In this document: positions 9,219 to 17,447 of the stretch, one piece after another
How the letters are laid out: every line of letters begins with the position of its first letter
How positions within the stretch are numbered: the stretch's first letter is position 1
Assembly (NCBI GenBank): GCA_017634975.1
Contig: JAGBMJ010000142.1
Span: 1 to 54,209 of the forward strand
Direction: 5' to 3'
Source of the DNA: Lachnospiraceae bacterium
Lineage (GTDB): Bacteria; Bacillota; Clostridia; Lachnospirales; Lachnospiraceae
DNA length: 54,209 bases
Translations under genes and position numbers: made by a program
Notes under the pieces: generated by a model
Databases searched by the model: none
What the model was told of the DNA's origin: nothing
Seen by the model: only the letters and a program-made list of their open reading frames with translations

Positions 9219-11766
9219 TTTCTTCGCCCTCCTTCTTCGTCTGATCTGCGGATCCTTCGTTCATTCCGATCGCCGGCATGGCTTCCGGATCGTTTTCATC
9301 TACCTCTTCCAGACCGCCCATATGCACGATCGCTGCTACATCACCACGTACAAATGCGTGCATCTCGCCTACCACCAGGCCGTTCACCTGCCCACGGACA
9401 TAACCATCCACACGCAGCATGCCGCTTCCGCGATCCAGCTTGATCGGCACGGATACCTTAAAACTCGTCTTGTCAATGATCGTTGCTCCGATGATCAGGA
9501 TCTGCGGCAGTACAAACATTACCAAAAAGATCGAGATCAGCGTACCGCGGCACAGACACTGACCGATACCGCAGATCGCGCCATCGGAAGAAAGCTGTCC
9601 GATGGAAAATCCCGCCAGCACCATCATGGAACCGGAGGTAATGATCGTCGGGAATGCAAAGTTCAGTGTCTCAATAATCGCCTGTTTCTTAGGCATCTCT
9701 TCTTTCAGCTCCATAAAACGGCTGGAGATCACGATAGCGTAATCAATATTTGCGCCCATCTGGATGGACGATACGATCAACTGACTCATAAAGAAGATAT
9801 TCACGTTCTGGATCGCCGGGAATGCAAAGTTCGTCCAGATCGCACCCTGGATCACGGCGATCAGCAATACCGGCATTCCTGCCGACATAAAGGTAAACAA
9901 CAGCACTACCAGTACCGCCAGTATGGAAACCACGGTAACAACCTTATTATCCAACTGGAATGTCTTTTGCAGATCCATCTGGGATGTGGATTCCCCTGCC
10001 ACCAGCACATCCTCACCGTAGTACTTACCGGCGATTACATGCATTTCCCGCAAAAAGTCAAAGGTCTCCTCCCCGCCTTCCGGCAATGTCAGATATACCA
10101 GCATACGACTGTAGTTTTCCCCCTGCAGCTGATCCAGTGCCATCTGCATCTGGTCGTGTGCATCCGCCAGTTCCTGATACACATCGTCCTCCAGCGTAAC
10201 ATAGCCTTCCTGCACTTCATCGTACAAGAACATAATGATATCAATAAGCGGTATCGAATAGGACGACAGCCCGTTCACCAGCTTGGCATAGTTTTCGTCA
10301 TCCACGGCATACGCCATATACAGAAGCTGTGCCACTTCGTAATCCACATCCATCAGCTGTGAAAACTCTCTGGCCGTGATCTTATCCGTGAGCATATATC
10401 CATCCATGGCTTCGGTATTGGCAAGCCCCTGGCTGTGATCCACTTCCGGTCGGCGATCCAGCTCCGCCAGCATCTTCTTTTCCTTTTCGTAATCTCCGGC
10501 CGGCACCACCAGCGCTACCATATTGGAATCTCCGAAACTCTCCGCGATTCGTTCCTCCGCGATCTGCTGATCGTTCTGAACCGGTGTCGTCAGTTCCGAA
10601 TAGCCGTACACATACGGACACTGGTTGGAGTAATGGATCGCTACCACCACCACGATGACAAACAGGATCGGGATCACATGTCGGGTCGCATAGTCAAACT
10701 TTCCGATAAAATCGATCTTCGGGATAAAGCTGCGGTGCTTCGTCTTGTCCATCATTTTACCAAAGAGCATGATCAGCCCCGGCATAAACAGGAATACGGA
10801 TAACAGGCTGAAAAAGATCGCCTTGATCAGACAGATCGCCATATCTTTACCGATGCCGTACTGCATAAACAGCATGGCCAGCAATCCGCCGATGGTAGTC
10901 AGCGAACTGGAACAGATCTCCGGAATCGCCTTGGAAAGTGCTATGATATCAGCCTCCCGGATGTCCAGTGTGCGATGTTCTTCTTTATAGCGATTGCAGA
11001 AAATGATGGCATAGTCTACGGACAGGGCCAGCTGTAATACGATCGTTACGGAATCGGATACAAACGAGATCGTGCCCATCAGGAAATTGGTTCCCGCAGC
11101 CAGGATCGCGCTGAGCCCAAACGTCAGGATCAGTACCGGTACTTCTGCCCAGGTCTGGGATGTCAGGAGCAGTACGGATACCACGATGATCGCTACGATC
11201 ACGCTGATGACATTCATTTCTGCCGCCAGCTGTTCCGCCGCGGCATCGCCCATCGAGGTAGAGACACACAGATCATACCCCGCCAGTTTCGTCTTTACAT
11301 CTTCCAATGCTTCCAGTGCCTGCGGATCATCTTCCGAGTACGCAAACGTAATATCGTATAGGGCGGAAAAATTATTGAAATGCGTCTTGGTATTATCAAA
11401 ATCCACCCTATACACATCGTCCCGATTTTTCAGCTCCGTGGCGATACGGTCCGCATCTTCATAGGTAATGTTCATCACCATTACTTTGGCGCTGCCGTAG
11501 GTGATAAATTCATCTTCCATCCGGTGCAGTCCGATGGTGGTCTCCGCCGAATCCGGCAGATATGCCGCCAGCGAGTTTTCCACGGATACCCATTTCGAAG
11601 CGATCAGAGAAAAGATCGTTGCGATCCCCAGCACTAAAAAAAAGAGGTTGCGCCGATCCACAATAAAGGTTGCCACCCTGATCATGAACGGCTGCTTTTC
11701 TTCCCCCTTTTCATTGAACTGTATACCTGTGAGATCCTTACTATTCGGTTCTGTCTTTGCATTCAT
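9211..11766 (-). CDS. MMPL/RND-superfamily transporter
   Basis: The chosen ATG at 11766 has the ribosome site AGAAGGAAGAG at good spacing; a more distal ATG at 11811 has none. The product (851 residues) has the two-fold RND layout: an N-terminal helix, a large extracytoplasmic loop, a bundle of helices (SVDYAIIFCNRYKEE, GIGKDMAICLIKAIFFS), then a second copy (GANIDYAIVISSRFMELKEEMPKK). The paired 'YAI' helices with acidic residues are typical of proton-driven MMPL proteins, which export lipids or amphiphilic drugs. Downstream it overlaps the GLUG surface protein; upstream lies a TetR repressor-like gene 66 bp away on the same strand. The substrate is not identifiable. Confidence 0.9.
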   Translation of the reverse strand: MNAKTEPNSKDLTGIQFNEKGEEKQPFMIRVATFIVDRRNLFFLVLGIATIFSLIASKWVSVENSLAAYLPDSAETTIGLHRMEDEFITYGSAKVMVMNITYEDADRIATELKNRDDVYRVDFDNTKTHFNNFSALYDITFAYSEDDPQALEALEDVKTKLAGYDLCVSTSMGDAAAEQLAAEMNVISVIVAIIVVSVLLLTSQTWAEVPVLILTFGLSAILAAGTNFLMGTISFVSDSVTIVLQLALSVDYAIIFCNRYKEEHRTLDIREADIIALSKAIPEICSSSLTTIGGLLAMLFMQYGIGKDMAICLIKAIFFSLLSVFLFMPGLIMLFGKMMDKTKHRSFIPKIDFIGKFDYATRHVIPILFVIVVVVAIHYSNQCPYVYGYSELTTPVQNDQQIAEERIAESFGDSNMVALVVPAGDYEKEKKMLAELDRRPEVDHSQGLANTEAMDGYMLTDKITAREFSQLMDVDYEVAQLLYMAYAVDDENYAKLVNGLSSYSIPLIDIIMFLYDEVQEGYVTLEDDVYQELADAHDQMQMALDQLQGENYSRMLVYLTLPEGGEETFDFLREMHVIAGKYYGEDVLVAGESTSQMDLQKTFQLDNKVVTVVSILAVLVVLLFTFMSAGMPVLLIAVIQGAIWTNFAFPAIQNVNIFFMSQLIVSSIQMGANIDYAIVISSRFMELKEEMPKKQAIIETLNFAFPTIITSGSMMVLAGFSIGQLSSDGAICGIGQCLCRGTLISIFLVMFVLPQILIIGATIIDKTSFKVSVPIKLDRGSGMLRVDGYVRGQVNGLVVGEMHAFVRGDVAAIVHMGGLEEVDENDPEAMPAIGMNEGSADQTKKEGEENA

Positions 11767-11832
11767 GTCTTCTCTTCCTTCTGATTTATTGTCTCTTCCC
11801 GGTGTAAACATCCCTTTTCATAGGAAGTCTGA

Positions 11833-12423
11833 TCACGTATGATCCAGTTTTTTCAAAATATTTTCAAAGATTTCGATGCAGATCTCCGCCATATATTTAT
11901 CATCTTCCTGCATTCCGTCCCGAAACCATGTAATGAGGATCTGGAAAAAAGCCGTTTCTGCTGCCAGTTTGATATATTTGTCCTCGGTATCCTTTGCCGG
12001 ATACAAAGTTTCCACGATCGATCTGCCGGAAAAGAGATATTCCTGCTGTATCCCCGCTTTATCCAGCAATGTAAGGACATCCCTGTTTTCCCGCATCAGC
12101 CGGAACACATTCTCAAACCAGTTTCGGGAATCTTTAAACAACTCCGGCTTGTCCGTCAGTTCGGAAATCATATCAATCAGCTTTCCGCCCATCTCGTGCA
12201 AAATATCTTCTTTGTCCGTATAGTTACGGTAAAACGCTGTTCTGGATACCCCTGCACGACGTACGATCTCACTGACTGTGATCTTTTCGTAAGGCTGTTC
12301 TGCCATCAGGTGGATCAGCGCAAGCTGCAGACATTCACGCGTCAGCTGGTTGGATTCCTTATTATTCATCCTTAGTATTTCCTTTTTTTGTAATTCCGTT
12401 AAGGATTCCCCTTTCTCGCTCAC
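11833..12423 (-). CDS. TetR/AcrR-family transcriptional regulator
   Basis: About 196 residues. The N-terminal helix-turn-helix reads EKITVSEIVRRAGVSRTAFYRNYTDKEDIL, the TetR hallmark; the C-terminal ligand-binding half is divergent, as usual. I chose the GTG at 12423 because GGAGGTG lies 6 bp upstream; an ATG at 12438 has no ribosome site, and an ATG at 12369 is a possible shorter start. It is placed directly upstream of the MMPL transporter and the GLUG gene on the same strand, and divergent from a membrane-protein gene. The likely job is to repress one or both transcription units in response to an amphiphilic ligand. Confidence 0.92.
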   Translation of the reverse strand: MSEKGESLTELQKKEILRMNNKESNQLTRECLQLALIHLMAEQPYEKITVSEIVRRAGVSRTAFYRNYTDKEDILHEMGGKLIDMISELTDKPELFKDSRNWFENVFRLMRENRDVLTLLDKAGIQQEYLFSGRSIVETLYPAKDTEDKYIKLAAETAFFQILITWFRDGMQEDDKYMAEICIEIFENILKKLDHT

Positions 12424-12453
12424 AAACTTCACCTCCATGTTACAAATCTGCTG

Positions 12454-12482
12454 ATTTTGTTACCTCTTGTCACTTTTGTCAA
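12454..12482 (-). promoter_or_regulatory. Candidate promoter of the TetR-MMPL-GLUG unit
   Basis: On the minus strand: TTGACA (12482-12477), 17-bp spacer, CAAAAT (12459-12454). The -35 lies in a run of three TTGTCA copies on the plus strand (12467, 12476, 12485), spaced exactly 9 bp apart. Confidence 0.55.
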
Positions 12483-12524
12483 TCTTGTCAGTTCCGAGAG
12501 GCGTCCGATTGATTGACACCTGTT

Positions 12525-12549
12525 CTTGTGTTACACTTGTAAACACAAG
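12525..12549. promoter_or_regulatory. Palindrome in the divergent TetR region, candidate operator
   Basis: Perfect 8-bp arms CTTGTGTT (12525-12532) and AACACAAG (12542-12549) with a 9-bp spacer. A second overlapping palindrome (ACTTGT, 4 bp, ACAAGT) occupies 12535-12550. It sits just upstream of a TATAAC (12555-12560) facing the plus-strand gene, an ideal place for TetR-type repression. Confidence 0.5.
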
Positions 12550-12583
12550 TCAAGTATAACACCGGAAAGGAGGCAATGCAAGT

Positions 12584-13186
12584 ATGAAATACGGAATCTT
12601 TGAATTGATGCTCGCGGCAGTAGTTATCTCCTTTGTTGGATTCGCGATCGAAAACACGTGGCTTCTCCTGACCAAGGGTTACATGGATAACCGCAATATG
12701 ACGCTCCCCTTTCTTTTGGGGTATGGTATCCTTATGGTCGATTTTTATCTTATTTTCGGAACACCTTCCGATGTGAATTTACCTATCGTGAGCGACCGTT
12801 TTACCGACCGTGAGATCTATTTTGTGCTCGCCTTTTTTACCGTCAGTATCGGAGAGATCATGCTCGGTACCGCCACGGAAAAAACCACCGGCGTCATCTA
12901 TTGGGATTACAGCTGGATACCGATGCATCTGACCAGATATACCTCCCTGCCTACAAGTCTCGGGTTTGCGTATATCATTGAGAATTTTATGACCTACTGT
13001 TTTCCGGAGATCATGGGAGCGATCACTCTGTTGCCGGCGGAAATCATTCCTCCGGCCGCAGTCATCCTGTTCACTGCGCTATCGATCGATACCTTGCATG
13101 GCTTCTGGAAAATGTATTCCAGTCACAGTCTGTATTGTTTATGGAAAATAAAACGCCCGAAATTGGATCTGCGGGCTTTGATATGA
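12584..13186 (+). CDS. Small polytopic membrane protein, CmpB-like 'putative ABC transporter' family
   Basis: 200 residues, strongly hydrophobic, with about five membrane segments. The pattern AIENTWLLLTKGYMDNRNMTLPFLLGYG followed later by GEIMLGTATEKTTGVIYWDYS resembles PF06541 (named 'putative ABC-transporter type IV', function unproven); in that family the G.(L/M)..R..L..P..LGYG and WDYS segments are conserved. A good ribosome site (AAAGGAGG) supports the start. It is divergent from the TetR regulator and likely shares its operator. No ATPase partner is nearby, so an ABC-transporter role is doubtful. Confidence 0.6.
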   Translation: MKYGIFELMLAAVVISFVGFAIENTWLLLTKGYMDNRNMTLPFLLGYGILMVDFYLIFGTPSDVNLPIVSDRFTDREIYFVLAFFTVSIGEIMLGTATEKTTGVIYWDYSWIPMHLTRYTSLPTSLGFAYIIENFMTYCFPEIMGAITLLPAEIIPPAAVILFTALSIDTLHGFWKMYSSHSLYCLWKIKRPKLDLRALI

Positions 13187-13254
13187 AAAAACAACCGAAT
13201 CGCAAGAACTGCTCCGGCAGAAAAACTTCTCCTATTATAATCTGCGAATGATCC

Positions 13255-13899
13255 TCAGGAAGGCAGTCGCAGATTTACGAGACGTCCATAAACGAGATAG
13301 GCGCGATCAAAAACGATCCAGAAAATGTCCGCTGCCAGCACCAGCCCGATCCAGAAAAGGATTTCGGGGGTGTTAAACTCCGATACCGGCTCGGAAAAAA
13401 GGATGTAGAAGACTGATTGCAATGCACTGACCTGATCGTCCTGCGCCCCGGGAGGCATAGAGGATAACGGGAAAAAGACCTGACTCTTGGTGGTGCCGGT
13501 CAAAAGAGAAAAACAGAAAACGGTCAGGAGCCCTCCGGTCACGACCAGGGCATGCCAGACCAGAGCCTTGATCCCCCATTCTTTTCCCCGGGACAGCGCG
13601 TTTCCCTTGCTCCTTGCTTTGCAGACCGCTTCCGCTACGATCACATAGATCGCCAGCAGCAGGTAGATCAGGACATATGTCTTCACCGGTGCAAATAAAA
13701 AAGACAGGATCCCGGCTGCCGCCATCTCCGCCGCAGCATATCTTGCCGTGGTCAGATGACTGAGCGTTCCCGCCAGATAGGCCGCTAAGGCCAGCAAAAA
13801 AATCGTATTCCACTGCAATATGGCGGTCAGATAAAGAAGAACCACCGTCAGGGCTGTGAGCATACCGGCTACAGCAATATTCTTTACATACAGCCGCAC
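13255..13899 (-). CDS. Hypothetical polytopic membrane protein
   Basis: About 214 residues with some five to six hydrophobic helices and basic loops. I place the start at the GTG at 13899 because GGGAGG lies 6 bp upstream; a GTG at 13917 lacks a ribosome site. The gene overlaps the end of the J-protein gene by 16 bp, so translation is probably coupled. The N-terminal VAGMLTALTVVLLYL helix is reminiscent of substrate-binding S components of ECF transporters, but the similarity is too weak to name a function. It is the last gene of the sulP/DUF5685/J-protein unit. Confidence 0.7.
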   Translation of the reverse strand: MRLYVKNIAVAGMLTALTVVLLYLTAILQWNTIFLLALAAYLAGTLSHLTTARYAAAEMAAAGILSFLFAPVKTYVLIYLLLAIYVIVAEAVCKARSKGNALSRGKEWGIKALVWHALVVTGGLLTVFCFSLLTGTTKSQVFFPLSSMPPGAQDDQVSALQSVFYILFSEPVSEFNTPEILFWIGLVLAADIFWIVFDRAYLVYGRLVNLRLPS

Positions 13900-14441
13900 A
13901 GATCGCCTCCCATACACTCACACACTGTATCCATACACCACAGATCGCAGCAAAGATTGCCGGTACCACAGCCATCACCGCCGGTATAGCGCGTCGGACG
14001 TCCGTAATAGTTGCCGTAGTTCTGGTAATTCCTCTGGTACGGCTGCTGGTTCTGACCGCTGTAGCCGCCCTGACCACCGTATCCTCCCTGGCCGCCGTTT
14101 CCGTAGGAACCGCCATAACCGCCCTGACCGCCATTCCCGTAAGCACCGCCGGTATAGCTTCCCTGCCCTGCATTCCCATAGGGATTACTGTTATAGGAAC
14201 CGTTTCGCTGCCCTCTGGCGCCACCGGTGTAATCTCCCAATGCCCGTCGCTCCATGATCTCGTTATAAGCGCCCTGTATATCCGTAAATTTTTCATTTGC
14301 CAGATCCACCAGTGTCTGCTCCGCTCCGGCATAATTGTCCGGATGATACTTACGGATCAGTTCCCGGTATCTCTTTTTGATCTCGTCATCACTGGCCGTG
14401 GGAGCCAGTCCCAATGTTTCATATGGATCTTTGTTATACAT
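13884..14441 (-). CDS. J-domain protein with Gly/Tyr-rich tail and C-terminal Cys cluster
   Basis: 185 residues. Residues 1-65 are a J domain with the HPD motif at H33-D35 (KYHPDNY), the element that stimulates DnaK ATPase. The middle (about 75-150) is a Gly/Tyr/Gln/Asn repeat (GGYGGSYGNGG and similar). The tail holds a dense Cys cluster (CGTGNLCCDLWC then CECMGGDLCGC) with eight or more cysteines. The classical DnaJ zinc-finger repeats (CxxCxGxG) and client-binding domain are absent, so it is not the housekeeping DnaJ. It starts 6 bp after DUF5685 and overlaps the next membrane-protein gene. A role as a specialised, possibly metal-binding or membrane-recruited cochaperone is inferred. Confidence 0.85.
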   Translation of the reverse strand: MYNKDPYETLGLAPTASDDEIKKRYRELIRKYHPDNYAGAEQTLVDLANEKFTDIQGAYNEIMERRALGDYTGGARGQRNGSYNSNPYGNAGQGSYTGGAYGNGGQGGYGGSYGNGGQGGYGGQGGYSGQNQQPYQRNYQNYGNYYGRPTRYTGGDGCGTGNLCCDLWCMDTVCECMGGDLCGCM

Positions 14442-14447
14442 GTTGAT

Positions 14448-15341
14448 TCATCCCCGCTGATTTCCCTTATTCGGCTTTCGGTCTCCTTCTCCCGTTGGGC
14501 CGGCCTGACCGGACGAATGCTTTTTTCTGTCCCATTTGTTCCAGATTCCTGCATACAAGATGTTTCTCAGGATATCCTGATACTGCAGACAGGGCAGCAT
14601 TTCAAAGTATGCCGCCGTCTTTGCCGCATGGTCATATAGCAGATCTTCTACTTTTTTATCGTCATACCGTTTCTTATTATACAATGTTTTCAGGGGATTG
14701 TAACGTTTTTTTTCGATATCGTCCGCCAGATCGTCCCATGCATCCGTCAGATAAATATAACACCCCAGATGATAGGCCAGCCCTTTCAGCGCACGGAGCA
14801 TCGGATCTTTTTCATCATAAGAAAACAACGCCGCCATCAGACGCCCGAAGGAATCACAGGCCGCCTGCAGATCCTCTTCGGATCCGCTGTCTCTCACCTC
14901 GATCTCACGCAATGCCCGAAGTGAACGCACGATCCGTTTGCATTGCAGCGGATAACGGTCTTTGATCTTCAAATAGGCACCGCGATAAACCGCAATACCT
15001 CCCGCCGCCTTTTTACTGTTCTCATCCAGTTTATCATCCACAAAATGAAAATAGGTCAAAAGCACATTCATATCCGCGCCGTACGCGGTCATTTCCGTCA
15101 TACGTTCCACATGTGCTCTGGCCGGATGCACGATGCAGCGCCGCTTCTCTGTCTTTACCTCCGATTCATAATAGGAGGAAAGCAGCAGCACCAGAAAGGT
15201 CATATCATAGGTCAGCGTGACCTGTCCGCGGATGCCGAAACGCTCATACAAAATATGACACAGACCACAGTAGAAACTGTGATATGTGTCATAATCCTTG
15301 ATCTTCAGCTCCGGTTTTCGTATCTGTACATAACCGAACAA
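14448..15341 (-). CDS. DUF5685 family protein
   Basis: 297 residues starting at a TTG, with GAGG nearby. The opening MFGYVQIRKPELKIKDYD and the CGLCHILYERFG segment are characteristic of DUF5685, a family frequent in Clostridia and without assigned function. The protein is helical and soluble by appearance, with many Tyr/Lys/Arg residues and a Lys/Arg-rich C-terminus; the YDTYHSFYCGLCH segment carries a CxxC pair. It lies 4 bp behind the sulP stop and 6 bp ahead of the J-protein, so the three are almost certainly one unit. The gene pairing suggests it is a client or adaptor of the J-protein; that is inference. Confidence 0.8.
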   Translation of the reverse strand: MFGYVQIRKPELKIKDYDTYHSFYCGLCHILYERFGIRGQVTLTYDMTFLVLLLSSYYESEVKTEKRRCIVHPARAHVERMTEMTAYGADMNVLLTYFHFVDDKLDENSKKAAGGIAVYRGAYLKIKDRYPLQCKRIVRSLRALREIEVRDSGSEEDLQAACDSFGRLMAALFSYDEKDPMLRALKGLAYHLGCYIYLTDAWDDLADDIEKKRYNPLKTLYNKKRYDDKKVEDLLYDHAAKTAAYFEMLPCLQYQDILRNILYAGIWNKWDRKKHSSGQAGPTGEGDRKPNKGNQRG

Positions 15342-15345
15342 ATTT

Positions 15346-17013
15346 TTATTCCTCGCTTGTCTTACGCTCCGCTACCTTTCCGGCCCAGGCGATCGCATCA
15401 TCGATGTGCGGACGGAAATGTTCCTTACCGACCTTTTCGATAAAGCCGTCTTTTTCCATCGTACGCATCGGCTGCTCGTTCACGTGGGAGAATACCAGCT
15501 CGATCCCCTGTTCCCTGCACTTGTCATGGAACTGGTTCAGGGAATGCATCGCCGTCGCATCCAGTGCAGGTACACCACGCATACGCAGGATGATGGCCTT
15601 GGTGGTCTCCTTGTAGCTGATGGCAGCGATACGATCCGCATCACCAAAGAACATCGGTCCGGAGATCTCATATACACGTACATTTTCCGGGATCGGCTTC
15701 AGCGTGGTTCCGTCCGGGTCATCTTCCATATCGTAACGCTTCCAGCCGGTGATCTGGCTTTCTTCGCTCATACGCTTCATAAAAAGCAGTACTGCCATCA
15801 GCATACCGATCTCGATCGCCACTACCAGGTCAAAGACAACGGTCAGGGCAAAAGTAGTTACCAGTACTATGATATCACTTTTCGGTGCCGTTTTGCAAAG
15901 GTGTACAAAAGTACGCCACTGGCACATATTGTATGCGACCATAAAGAGGATCGCTGCAATGGTCGGCATCGGGATCAAGGCCGCGTACGGCATCAGTACC
16001 ACCAGTACCAGGATCAGTACCAGCGCATGCACGATACCGGCGATCGGCGTACGGCCGCCGTTTTTGATATTTGCCGCGGTACGGGCGATCGCACCGGTAG
16101 CCGGGATACCGCCAAACAGAGCGGATCCGATATTGCCGCAGCCCTGTGCGATCAGCTCCATATTGGAACGGTGATGGGAGTTGATCATACTGTCTGCTAC
16201 CACGCAGGAGAGCAGGGATTCGATCGCTGCCAGGATCGCAATGGTAAAGCCGTCCGGAAATACTTCACGGATCGCCTGGAACGAGAAGACCGGCATATGG
16301 AATGTCGGCAGACCACTGTGGATCGTATAAAGATCACCGATGGTATTGACCGGCAGATTTAAAAACTTCACCATCAGAATACCCACGATCACGGCGATCA
16401 GGGATCCCGGGATCTTTTCGCTGATCTTCGGCCACACGATCAGGATCGCCAGACATACGGCACCGACCAGCAATGCATACAGATTTACCGTACCGATATT
16501 GAAAGCGATCGCTTTTACCTTCTCAATGGTCTCGATCGTCTTCGTGCCCTGCGGATATGTCAGACCCAGAAAATCCTTGATCTGACCGACCAGGATCGTC
16601 ACGGCGATACCGGAGGTAAAACCGGTCGTTATAGTATAAGGAATAAAACGGATCAGACCACCCAGACGGCACACGCCCATCAGGATGAGCAGTACACCCG
16701 CTACGATGGTCGCCAGCATCAGGCCTTCCATTCCGTTCTTCGCCACAATACCGGCTACGATCGTTGCAAATGCCGCCGTCGGTCCGGCGATCTGCACACG
16801 GCTGCCACCCAGAAATGAGATGATGAATCCGGCTACGATCGCAGTGTAAATACCTTCCTCCGGTCCCACACCGCTGGCTAGTGCCAGTGCGATGGAAAGC
16901 GGGAGTGCAATGATCGCTACGATGATACCGCTGATCAGATCCGTTACAAACTGCTTACCGTTATAACTCTTCATGGTGCTGAAGAGCATCGGTTTTAATT
17001 TGTCCTTGTGCAT
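15346..17013 (-). CDS. SulP-family inorganic anion permease with STAS domain
   Basis: The start at 17013 (MHKDKLKPMLF) is preceded by GGGAGGATATC; a farther ATG at 17079 lacks a ribosome site and would cover the promoter. About 555 residues. The membrane domain shows the SulP signatures LISGIIVAIIALPLSIALALASGVGPE near the N-terminus and PVAGIPATGAIARTAANI-like motif (here GGIPATGAIARTAANI) in the middle, with about 12-14 helices. The C-terminal STAS domain (RMRGVPALDATAMHSL) carries the usual 'vDaTa' loop. The family moves sulfate, bicarbonate or other anions; the substrate is not given by sequence. First gene of a unit continuing into DUF5685. Confidence 0.93.
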   Translation of the reverse strand: MHKDKLKPMLFSTMKSYNGKQFVTDLISGIIVAIIALPLSIALALASGVGPEEGIYTAIVAGFIISFLGGSRVQIAGPTAAFATIVAGIVAKNGMEGLMLATIVAGVLLILMGVCRLGGLIRFIPYTITTGFTSGIAVTILVGQIKDFLGLTYPQGTKTIETIEKVKAIAFNIGTVNLYALLVGAVCLAILIVWPKISEKIPGSLIAVIVGILMVKFLNLPVNTIGDLYTIHSGLPTFHMPVFSFQAIREVFPDGFTIAILAAIESLLSCVVADSMINSHHRSNMELIAQGCGNIGSALFGGIPATGAIARTAANIKNGGRTPIAGIVHALVLILVLVVLMPYAALIPMPTIAAILFMVAYNMCQWRTFVHLCKTAPKSDIIVLVTTFALTVVFDLVVAIEIGMLMAVLLFMKRMSEESQITGWKRYDMEDDPDGTTLKPIPENVRVYEISGPMFFGDADRIAAISYKETTKAIILRMRGVPALDATAMHSLNQFHDKCREQGIELVFSHVNEQPMRTMEKDGFIEKVGKEHFRPHIDDAIAWAGKVAERKTSEE

Positions 17014-17057
17014 GATATCCTCCCTGAAAAACTCACTTTTTCGCAAAACCGTTCCAA

Positions 17058-17086
17058 ATAGTATCACAAAAATATACACAATACAA
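17058..17086 (-). promoter_or_regulatory. Candidate sulP promoter
   Basis: Minus-strand TTGTAT (17086-17081), 17-bp spacer, TACTAT (17063-17058). It lies about 45 bp upstream of the sulP start codon. Both hexamers are moderate matches. Confidence 0.45.
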
Positions 17087-17260
17087 GAGGAAGTTTTTTG
17101 TTAAAACGGCATAACATATGATCCCGGCATAATATACTTATCAGGCATTAAGCGAAAAGAGGGTGGATGCAAATTCCTTCTGTTTATGGTCTGATCCCCT
17201 TAGAAATATGAGGAGAATTGCTTTACGGATATTCCGGAGGAATTTCCTTTAAGGTAAATA

Positions 17261-17293
17261 AAAAAATAAGCATCCCACAGCCTTGGGATGCTT
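17261..17293 (-). terminator. Intrinsic terminator after the DHH gene
   Basis: Perfect 10-bp stem AAGCATCCCA (17268-17277) and TGGGATGCTT (17284-17293) with loop CAGCCT, followed on the minus strand by a T-rich run (ATTTTTTATTT). It ends the GH32-ptsI-DHH transcript. Confidence 0.85.
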
Positions 17294-17310
17294 ACTATGA
17301 CTTATAAATG

Positions 17311-17351
17311 TTATACTCACTAACGGAAATGATTCCCGTTAGTGAGTATAA
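17311..17351. repeat. 16-bp perfect inverted repeat
   Basis: Arms TTATACTCACTAACGG (17311-17326) and CCGTTAGTGAGTATAA (17336-17351), 9-bp loop AAATGATTC, no U-tract on either side. It lies between the DHH stop (17448) and the terminator at 17293, so it would be in the 3' end of that transcript. The rest of the 17.0-17.45 kb gap shows no gene. Confidence 0.7.
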
Positions 17352-17447
17352 GCCTCCGGCAGGATACGCACTCGCACGTAAGGAACTAAACCACTAAAGC
17401 GGCACGTGCCCGGCGCGCCTCATAAACGATACGGCAGGTCTCCTTAT

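Noticed and set aside
14030-14170. CRISPR-like short repeats
   Set aside because: These are Gly/Tyr codon repeats inside the J-protein gene with uneven length.
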